A stretch of 64,000 nt of DNA, taken from contig CAYWNA010000024.1 in the NCBI GenBank assembly GCA_964459305.1, positions 18,833-82,832 of the forward strand, in the 5' to 3' direction. The position numbers were made by a program, and so were the translations under genes. The notes beneath the pieces were generated by a model. The model was not told the origin of the DNA. It saw only the letters and a program-made list of their open reading frames with translations, and did not search any database. Positions 9,661 through 16,287 of the stretch are shown here, in pieces. How positions within the stretch are numbered: the stretch's first letter is position 1; each line of letters opens with the position of its first letter. Origin of the DNA: CAYWNA01 sp964459305. Its GTDB lineage: Bacteria; Planctomycetota; Planctomycetia; Pirellulales; Pirellulaceae.

Positions 9661-12600
9661 TCAGTGAAGCGCATACAGGCATCCGTCATCGCAGCCAACA
9701 TAGACGGCGTTATCGCCCGGCCAGGGCGAAGAAATGATCCGCGCGCTGGGCTCGTCGCCGCCGACAGTCAGGTCCGGGGCGGGCAGCCTGCTGGGCTTGT
9801 GTTTCCATCGCAGTTCGCCGGTCAGCGCGTTGACTGCGTAAATGTCGCCATCCCAGCAGCCGAAGTAGACCGTCCCGTCCGCAACGGACGGCGAGGATTG
9901 AATCGGCGTCCCGGTCTCGAACGTCCAACCCCGTTTGCCGGTGTCGGCGTCGAAGGTATGCAGTTTGCCATCGTTGCTGGCCGCGTAAACCCGGCCGTGG
10001 GCGACGGCCAGATCGGCGTAAACCTCGTAGCCCGGCGTCCCGCCGTTGTTGATCGGCAACCGCTGCTCGGCCCAGATCGGTTCGTGCCACTTGATGCGAC
10101 CACGGACCGGGTCCCAGGCCATCACCGTGCCAGTCATCGAGCCCGGCACGTAAGCCAATTCGCCGGCGCGTGTGAACGACATGAACTGTCGGTTTTGGTG
10201 CCCGCCGGATTGTGACCACCGGTTCTTGCCCGTGGCCAGGTCGATCGCGCCGAAGTTACTGCCGTTGGCTCCAGCGTACAGTGTCCTTTCGTCGAGGCAG
10301 ATGGCGGCGTAGCCCTGCGGGCCGAACGGGCCTCGCCACACGACCTCTCCGGTTTTCGCGCTCAGGCCCACGACCGGACCAGCGCTCATCACACCCACTT
10401 CGTGACCGCCCCTCGCACCTTCGCCGATGAACACCACACCGTAGGCCACCGCTGGCGAACCGCACGGGCGCAGTCGGGAGAGTGTTTGGATCCATTTCTG
10501 TTCGCCGCTCTTGGAATCGAGAGCGAACATGCGCCCGTCTTCGCTTGCGATGTAGATCACCCCGCCTACGACGGCCGCCGAACCGGCCACTGCACCACGC
10601 GTCTCGACCTTCCAGACCTCCGTGCCCTTCTCCGCGTCCACCGCATAGATGTGCTTGTCGTTGCTGCCGAAATACGCGATGCCATCGACCACCACCGGCG
10701 AACTCCTGACCGGGCCTCCGGTTTCGAACTGCCACTTCACGCCCTTGACCTTCGTGACGCCCTTCGTCAGGAACACGCCGTCGCGATGCAGACTGCCGCG
10801 GTGCACTCGGCCCTGGAGCAGATCGAACTTCGCTGGGTCGATGTTGAGAAGTGCCGGATCGCCGCGCCGAACAGAGGCCAAGTTGACCGCACCCGAGCGA
10901 AGCGACACCTTCCGGGGCAGTTGCCGCACAATGCGGAAGCCCGTATCGCAGTATGGCCAAGTTGTCGGCGGGGCGTCGGAGGACAGCAGGCCTCGTTTGA
11001 GACCGGCTGTCAAATCGAGGATCGATCCGCCCAAGCGGTTCGTTCGCATCCTGGTCGGCAATCCCGGGCTGCTCAACTCACTGACGTTGCCCAAGACATC
11101 GTACAGACCCAGGGCTGTCGGCGTCTTCTGGCCCACGGGATGCGTCGTTCCGCCAGCCGTGTCAAAAAGCCAAGCGTGCTCGAAAACGCCTTTGGCATCG
11201 TTGCCCCACGGATAATTCCGTCCATCCGGTACGACCGCCTGTTCGTATTCCGCGACCGAAGGCAGACGAAAACCATCGGCATGGTCATCGGTGTACAAGG
11301 CGGGCAAGACGCGATCCATGGCGTCCTCCACGTATACTCCCGGCAACGACTGAGACGCGCCGGCGCCCATCCCAAACGACGGTGTATCCGCCTTTTCCGG
11401 CTGGCCGTACTTCGCAATGTAGTCATCGGGGAAATGGAATTGGATCGGCCGGAACTTCACCGCCGTCTTGTAGACCGTCTCGCACGCCCGGTCCGCGTAG
11501 TACACGGGCTTTCGGCCCATCAGCTCGCTCAACGCGTTGCACCAGACGGCCATGTCATAGGCGGTAATGTCCGTCACGGGCTCGTCGCAGCCGTGGATCT
11601 CCGGCGGCTCCGACCGGCCAGCAACCGGATCGAAGCCCCAGTAGTCCATCGAGCCCATGTCGCCGTCGTAGTCGGTTACGTAGCCGTGCGCGACGCCCCA
11701 ATCTCGCACTTGTTTCCACAAAGCAAACGACGTCTCGTGTCGGGCCATTTCCACTTGCGTTCCCGGCACGGCCACCAAGTCCAGCTTGATTGTAGGACGG
11801 ATTGCTAATCCGTCCGGGACGGAATGGCATTCCGTCCTACTTTGCTTGCGGCTCTGCCTCGCTAGGATCGTCCAGGCCGGTACGCCGTCGGAGATCTCGA
11901 CTCTCGCCGGCGCCTTCCCCCCTGCTTCACGCCGCACCAGCCGAAGGCCAATGTTGTACGAACCGTCGTAGGGTGAATCGCCATAAGGACTTGCCGGGCG
12001 CTTCGCCAGATCGGACGGATACAGGAAATCTCCGCCCAGCACCGTAATCGGACGAGCTTTGCTCGGATCGTAGGAGTCGCCGAACGTCCAGACCGGCTCC
12101 CATACGTTGCCCAGCAGATCGTACACGCCAGCGGGGCTGGGCCTCTTCGTCGCGACCGGCTGGGTCTGTCCCTTGGAGTTCTCGCCGACCACGGCATCGG
12201 CCGACGCCATCGTCCGCTCGCCCAACGCCCGTTGCCACTCGCCCGGCGTCGGCAACCGATACCCGTCCGCCGACCATCTCACGTACAGCTTCGGCAGCGG
12301 GTGCGGTTTGGCGAAGGCCGGGCTCCACCGCACCTCGTGTAACGGCTTCTCAAGTGCAGGATCTTCGTAGTACACAGGCTCGCGACTTTCCATTTCGCTC
12401 AGCGCGTTGCACCATGCGGCCGCGTCGTGCAGCGTGAAGTCAGTGGCCGGCTCCTGGAGGCTGTGGGCCGCGTCGCCGAAATCCATCGATCCACAGTCGC
12501 CGTCTTTCTCGAACCCGAAGCCCTGACTGGGCGGCACGAAGTCGTTACTCCGTGCGAGGCGGAACACGTTCTTCCACAATTCGTAGGGAACCTCCGTCTT

Positions 12601-13710
12601 GCTGATGTAGAAGTTGCCGTCCTCGGCAGCCACCTTTGCCATCGCAATCGTCTCGCTCGGGCGCTTCCGGCGATGCACCACCGCGTCGGCTTCGAATGCG
12701 TACCACTTGTAGCCGAAGTACGACGGAATGAACCGGTCCTTCGAAGCATACACGCCGACAGCAGTGACGTCTTCGAACGTGTGCTCCCTGAATTCGGCGG
12801 ATTCCGCATCGAAGTAGATGTCGTGCGGACCTTTCGGATCGTATCTTGCCCAGCAAGTCGTGGTGGGCTGTAGTGTGTGCGTTCCCACGAGACGAAACGT
12901 CGCCTCCGAGAGATAACACTGCCCACCGTCGCGCACGAGAAACCGAACGGAGTCGATGCACATGAAGTACCGCTTCAGCACCAATGCCAGCCGGCTTTCG
13001 TCGTCGAAGGTCACCTTGCTGGCTGCGCCGCCGTTGAGAAAATCCTGCTTGAGCCACAGCCAGTTCACTGCCAGGCGATATGGCGAATGGATTTCGTAGG
13101 TCTCGTGAAACACGGCCCAGTTTTCGCGTGGCCAGCAGAAGGGCCCGTCGTGATCCTGATTCACGCCGTCTTCGCTGAACCCCGTGTTCCGCCGATTGGC
13201 CTGAAAAATCGCCTGGCCCCCGTACCAACGCGGCGTGCCGGCCAGCGTGTCGTACCACGGCGCAACGGGGTTGAATGGCCGCTCCAAGCTGAACTCGTGA
13301 TAGCCCACCACGTCATCATCCGTTTTGCCATCGCCGTCCACATCGACGGTCAGGTCAAGTTGAACGGGCCGGTCATTCGGCCGCCAAAGTTTCGTCTCCC
13401 CGTCCTGCACGAGCGCATACCGATGGCAGTGGAAATGATGCCGCGGCTGCCCATCCCCACCGCGAAGAAGATCCGCGCCGAAATCCACGATTCGAACGCG
13501 AGCCGCTTCGACCGGAGCGTCGCCGGACGCCGGATCAGGCAACCAAGATTTGGTCAGATTCGCGCCGAGAGGCTCGGTATCCTGCACCACGACCCGCGGC
13601 GTCACCGTGAACTTGGCCGGCGCGTTCGGATCGGCCGGCGCCGCCTTGCGCGGAGCCGCCAGGCACACCGCACACACGATCACCACTGAGATTGTCATCG
13701 TGTATTTCAT
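9661..13710 (-). CDS. Secreted chimera: two FGE-like (SUMF1) domains plus PQQ-type beta-propeller
   Basis: A 1349-aa protein with a signal peptide (about 1-25). After an N-terminal region of ~330 residues come two FGE-sulfatase-type domains, about residues 350-615 (GYRLPTPGEWQRALGE, GVYDLLGNVWEPVW) and 660-935 (GFRLPSVAEYEQAV, GLYDVLGNVSELSSP). Residues ~960-1349 are PQQ-like blades (VVDGIAYFGSNDKHIYAVD; YVGCDDGCLYALH). True FGE oxidises the sulfatase cysteine using two nearby cysteines; where these would be expected (after VLGGDFLYPSD and RLGGSILDL) no Cys pair is present, so these domains are probably binding folds. A 49-bp palindrome is embedded in frame at about residues 624-640. The sulfatase gene ends 13 bp upstream, so the two may form an operon. 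Confidence 0.85.
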   Translation of the reverse strand: MKYTMTISVVIVCAVCLAAPRKAAPADPNAPAKFTVTPRVVVQDTEPLGANLTKSWLPDPASGDAPVEAARVRIVDFGADLLRGGDGQPRHHFHCHRYALVQDGETKLWRPNDRPVQLDLTVDVDGDGKTDDDVVGYHEFSLERPFNPVAPWYDTLAGTPRWYGGQAIFQANRRNTGFSEDGVNQDHDGPFCWPRENWAVFHETYEIHSPYRLAVNWLWLKQDFLNGGAASKVTFDDESRLALVLKRYFMCIDSVRFLVRDGGQCYLSEATFRLVGTHTLQPTTTCWARYDPKGPHDIYFDAESAEFREHTFEDVTAVGVYASKDRFIPSYFGYKWYAFEADAVVHRRKRPSETIAMAKVAAEDGNFYISKTEVPYELWKNVFRLARSNDFVPPSQGFGFEKDGDCGSMDFGDAAHSLQEPATDFTLHDAAAWCNALSEMESREPVYYEDPALEKPLHEVRWSPAFAKPHPLPKLYVRWSADGYRLPTPGEWQRALGERTMASADAVVGENSKGQTQPVATKRPSPAGVYDLLGNVWEPVWTFGDSYDPSKARPITVLGGDFLYPSDLAKRPASPYGDSPYDGSYNIGLRLVRREAGGKAPARVEISDGVPAWTILARQSRKQSRTECHSVPDGLAIRPTIKLDLVAVPGTQVEMARHETSFALWKQVRDWGVAHGYVTDYDGDMGSMDYWGFDPVAGRSEPPEIHGCDEPVTDITAYDMAVWCNALSELMGRKPVYYADRACETVYKTAVKFRPIQFHFPDDYIAKYGQPEKADTPSFGMGAGASQSLPGVYVEDAMDRVLPALYTDDHADGFRLPSVAEYEQAVVPDGRNYPWGNDAKGVFEHAWLFDTAGGTTHPVGQKTPTALGLYDVLGNVSELSSPGLPTRMRTNRLGGSILDLTAGLKRGLLSSDAPPTTWPYCDTGFRIVRQLPRKVSLRSGAVNLASVRRGDPALLNIDPAKFDLLQGRVHRGSLHRDGVFLTKGVTKVKGVKWQFETGGPVRSSPVVVDGIAYFGSNDKHIYAVDAEKGTEVWKVETRGAVAGSAAVVGGVIYIASEDGRMFALDSKSGEQKWIQTLSRLRPCGSPAVAYGVVFIGEGARGGHEVGVMSAGPVVGLSAKTGEVVWRGPFGPQGYAAICLDERTLYAGANGSNFGAIDLATGKNRWSQSGGHQNRQFMSFTRAGELAYVPGSMTGTVMAWDPVRGRIKWHEPIWAEQRLPINNGGTPGYEVYADLAVAHGRVYAASNDGKLHTFDADTGKRGWTFETGTPIQSSPSVADGTVYFGCWDGDIYAVNALTGELRWKHKPSRLPAPDLTVGGDEPSARIISSPWPGDNAVYVGCDDGCLYALH
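11792..11840. repeat. Double-hairpin palindrome embedded in frame in the FGE-like/PQQ gene
   Basis: Two adjacent hairpins, GGACGGATT-GCT-AATCCGTCC (11795-11815) and GGACGGAAT-GGC-ATTCCGTCC (11817-11837), are bounded by GTA and TAC, so the whole 49 bp is also a near-palindrome. It falls in the linker between the two FGE-like domains and is translated without a frame break. The composition and symmetry look like an inserted repetitive extragenic palindrome rather than evolved coding sequence. Confidence 0.8.
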
Positions 13711-13723
13711 TCTGAACCTCCGC

Positions 13724-15151
13724 CTAGAAATCCTTGAAGGGCCCGCGCGGTTCGGCCTCGTCCATGCGTTTCAGCCAGCCCTCGAAATGCTGCTGCATCT
13801 GTGCGGCCTTCTCCGGCATCTTGTCAATCAGGTTGTCCTTCTCGCTGATGTCTTTCGACAGGTCGAACAAGAACTTGCCGCTCTCGTTGCGAATCCATTT
13901 CCAGTTCTCGACGCGAGCCGCCTCTTTGGCTCGCCGTTTCCAATACATCTCTTTGCGTGGCGAAGGGTTGCTCTCGGCCAGCATGGGCATCATGTCGAAG
14001 CCGTCCAGCACGACGCCTTCCGGCGGGGCAACACCGGCCAGGTTCAACAACGTAGGAAAGAGCTCAAGCGACGTAAGGAATTCGCGGTTCACAGTGCCAG
14101 CCGGGATTCGCTTGGGATAGCGAATCGTGCAGCAGACACGGATTCCGCCTTCGAATACGCGACTCTTGCCGGCACGCAGCGGCGTATTATCCGCGCCGCC
14201 CGACCCGCCGTTGTCCGAGAAGAAGATGACGATCGTGTTTTCCGTCAGCTTGTATTCGTCCAAAAGGCCGAGCACTTCGCCGATGGCCGCATCCATGGCC
14301 GTTACCGAACCGAGGTAGTGCGTCAAGCGTAACGGTTTGTTCATGACCTTGGCAGGCTTGCCGTAGCGTGTGCCATTGCCGTACCCTTCCTGCTCGTGCA
14401 ACTCGGGATACATCTTCCGCCACTCTTCGGGAGCTTGCGCTCCGCCGCGGACCATTGGGTCGAGGCTCGAAGCCCCGTGCGGCGCGTTGAACGGGAGGTA
14501 TAGGAAAAACGGCCGATCCTTGTTCTCTTTGACGAAACGCACGGCTTCTCGCTGAAACAGGTACGTACAGTAGGTCCCCTTATCTTCGGTGGTTGGCGAG
14601 TCATTGCGGTACATCGACGGCACGCCGTAGCGCTCGTGTGTGTAGTAGTCGATGCCCGTATTCACCAGGCCGTAGAACTCGTCCCAGCCGCGCTCGAGCG
14701 GCAGGAAGCGTCGGTGCATGCCCAGGTCCCATTTTCCGAAGATACCGCTGTAATATCCTGCCTGTTTGAGCATTCTTGGCAGCAAAATCTCGCGAGTGTC
14801 CATCCCTCCGATCCGTTCCCAGGTGACAGCGTAGTTCTCCGGCGCGTACTTATGACCGTAGTCCGGCGCTTCGTTGCGAATCATGTCATAGATGCCGTTG
14901 CGTTGCGGATAGCGGCCTGTCAAAAACGCTCCGCGACTGGGCGTACAAGCGGGCCATGCCACGTAGTAATCGGTCAGACGTACGCCTTCTTTGGCCAGCC
15001 GGTCGAGGTTGGGTGTGATGATTCGTTCGCTCAATACGCCCAAGTCGTTGTACCCCTGATCGTCGGACACGATGAGCACAATGTTAGGCTTCTCGGCAGC
15101 AAAGCAGGACGCAGCAAGAAGCGTCACGGTCGTTGCGCAAAACGCTCGCAT
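13724..15151 (-). CDS. Secreted Cys-type sulfatase
   Basis: A 475-aa protein of the sulfatase/alkaline phosphatase superfamily with a signal peptide (about 1-18, ending CFAAE). Metal-binding D30-D31 lie in IVSDDQGYNDLG. The modification motif CTPSR, with C69, is the C-x-P-x-R signature whose Cys is converted to formylglycine. PFFLYLPFNAPHGAS and VIFFSDNGGSGG supply further family motifs. It should cleave sulfate esters from sulfated polysaccharides or sulfolipids outside the cytoplasm. ATG at 15151 is preceded by AAGGAA; the frame stays open further upstream. The FGE-like/PQQ gene follows in the same direction. Confidence 0.95.
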   Translation of the reverse strand: MRAFCATTVTLLAASCFAAEKPNIVLIVSDDQGYNDLGVLSERIITPNLDRLAKEGVRLTDYYVAWPACTPSRGAFLTGRYPQRNGIYDMIRNEAPDYGHKYAPENYAVTWERIGGMDTREILLPRMLKQAGYYSGIFGKWDLGMHRRFLPLERGWDEFYGLVNTGIDYYTHERYGVPSMYRNDSPTTEDKGTYCTYLFQREAVRFVKENKDRPFFLYLPFNAPHGASSLDPMVRGGAQAPEEWRKMYPELHEQEGYGNGTRYGKPAKVMNKPLRLTHYLGSVTAMDAAIGEVLGLLDEYKLTENTIVIFFSDNGGSGGADNTPLRAGKSRVFEGGIRVCCTIRYPKRIPAGTVNREFLTSLELFPTLLNLAGVAPPEGVVLDGFDMMPMLAESNPSPRKEMYWKRRAKEAARVENWKWIRNESGKFLFDLSKDISEKDNLIDKMPEKAAQMQQHFEGWLKRMDEAEPRGPFKDF

Positions 15152-15189
15152 GGCAGGTTTCCTTTTTTTTCGGTTTCGAGGGTGGCTCA

Positions 15190-15440
15190 CAAGGATTGAA
15201 AGACGTGGCGATCCGGACGGTTACTGCGTTAACGATGGGCAGGGTGAATCGCGTGGCAAGCGCGACGTGATGCTGCAATTCCTGGGCAGCCTGTCTCTCG
15301 CCAAGCTGGGCGCCTTCGGCCACGAGGATGTCCCAGTCTTCCAAGCACGCAAGATCGATGCCCTGCCGTTCGGCCACGGCAGTCGAGTAGCAACTCAGAC
15401 TCAGTAGCAACCAGATGCTGGTTATACCGGCCGCGGCCCG
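15190..15440 (-). pseudogene. Remnant of a secreted protein with an alpha-glucuronidase-type N-terminal domain
   Basis: Read on the minus strand, this stretch encodes a hydrophobic signal-like segment (LLLSLSCYSTAVAE) followed by WDILVAEGAQLGERQ and AAQELQHHVALATRF, then LPIVN. This is the start of the domain found at the N-terminus of DUF4838/alpha-glucuronidase-like secreted proteins. The similarity stops after about 75 residues and the frame runs on into the sulfatase start, out of any domain context. The 5' side is occupied by the palindrome at 15423-15550. I read this as a decayed or truncated gene; it could also be a small exported protein. Confidence 0.4.
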
Positions 15441-15550
15441 GATTGACACTTTTTCGCATGTAGCCGAAGTCGCCAGACTTTGGGCCGCGTAGGGGAAAAC
15501 CAAACTCTGGCGAGTTCGGCTACGGGTCAGACTTGCCCGCGGATGGTATA
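15423..15550 (-). repeat. Dispersed nested palindrome, complete copy (inverted orientation)
   Basis: The outer arms run from TATACCGGCCGCGG at the left to CCCGCGGATGGTATA at the right. The inner stem is 15460-15483 against 15500-15523: GTAGCCGAAGTCGCCAGA pairs with TCTGGCGAGTTCGGCTAC, 22 of 24 bp, with both mismatches symmetrical. The GATTGACACTTTTTCGCAT flank matches the copies at 44.1, 49.9 and 61.5 kb. It lies between csrA and the gene remnant. Confidence 0.9.
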
Positions 15551-15720
15551 GAATGTTGTTGCCCATGATCGGCCTCTCGAACAGTGGCAGGGAGCATCAT
15601 CGTCCTGCCGACTATTCTCTTGCCGATCTTCTCGCAAAGCAACAATACTAGGGGCAAGAAGTTTTCGTAGACATTACCGTGTGGGTGTTTGTGGTGGAAT
15701 GATCGAATCGTGGCTTTCGA

Positions 15721-16056
15721 TCAGACTGCGTAGACGGTCTCCGAGCTTGCGTGGATCGCCGTAGTCCCAATCGCCTTCCTTGCAACACCGCGGGCGCTTC
15801 GTCCCAACACGGAAAGACCTGTCGAGCCTGCGGCTCGATCGTCCTCCATGCTTGCGGCCGTCGCCCCAGCTTCGTGACTGTCGCCGGACGAGGCATCGGC
15901 TTGTTCCTTCTCAACCAACTCGCCTCGAACAACTCGGATCTCCCTCGGTGCTTCAATGCCCACGCGTACTGTGTTACCTTTGATCCGGACCACTGTGATG
16001 ACGACGTCATCACCGATTTGAATTCTCTCTTGCGTCTTGCGAGTCAAAACTAACAT
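15721..16056 (-). CDS. csrA: CsrA carbon storage regulator with a long C-terminal tail
   Basis: MLVLTRKTQERIQIGDDV followed by VVRIKGNTVRVGIEAPRE and IRVVRGEL is the complete CsrA/RsmA fold (residues 1 to ~50), including the GIEAP-x4-V-x-R RNA-binding end. CsrA is a small dimeric protein that binds GGA motifs in mRNA leaders. At 111 aa it is almost twice the usual ~60-70 aa; the extra ~60 residues are Ala/Ser-rich and of low complexity, and I cannot assign them. GGAG lies 8 bp before the ATG. In many bacteria CsrA controls flagellar genes, which is plausible here, but no fliW is seen. It is transcribed divergently from addB. Confidence 0.93.
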   Translation of the reverse strand: MLVLTRKTQERIQIGDDVVITVVRIKGNTVRVGIEAPREIRVVRGELVEKEQADASSGDSHEAGATAASMEDDRAAGSTGLSVLGRSARGVARKAIGTTAIHASSETVYAV

Positions 16057-16123
16057 GTCACACTCCTTCGTTAACCAGATGTGGGGACGGGAAGAGATGT
16101 GTCCGAAGACGATCCTAGGTCAA

Positions 16124-16139
16124 TGCACGATTCGTGCCA
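16124..16139 (-). promoter_or_regulatory. Possible sigma-54-type promoter or operator upstream of csrA
   Basis: On the minus strand the sequence TGGCACGAATCGTGCA resembles the sigma-54 -24/-12 consensus (TGGCACG, four bases, TTGC) with one mismatch in the -12 element. It is also a perfect odd palindrome, GCACGA-A-TCGTGC, so a repressor operator is an equal alternative. The predicted transcript start would lie about 55 bp upstream of the csrA ATG. Confidence 0.3.
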
Positions 16140-16287
16140 AATCGTCAGACGGCCCAATTCGTGTGACGCAACACGTTAAACGATAAGAACTTACGAACGC
16201 GGCCTTTGGTGAGCTCCGGCGCCCGGCCCGCGCTGTGCACCCCAATATTACAACGATTTCTGTAGGCTCCGAGTGGACTGTTGCCCT

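Noticed and set aside
10402..11808. 468-aa plus-strand open frame opposite the FGE-like/PQQ gene
   Set aside because: Antisense shadow: very Arg/His-rich, with no domain, while the minus-strand frame shows clear FGE-like and PQQ motifs.
9661..13710. Calling this gene a formylglycine-generating enzyme
   Set aside because: The cysteine pair needed for catalysis is not visible in either FGE-like domain, so only a fold-level name is justified.
15701..15722. GATCGAA...TTCGATC hairpin at the csrA stop codon as an intrinsic terminator
   Set aside because: The stem is only 7 bp, overlaps the stop codon and has no T-run on the minus-strand side.
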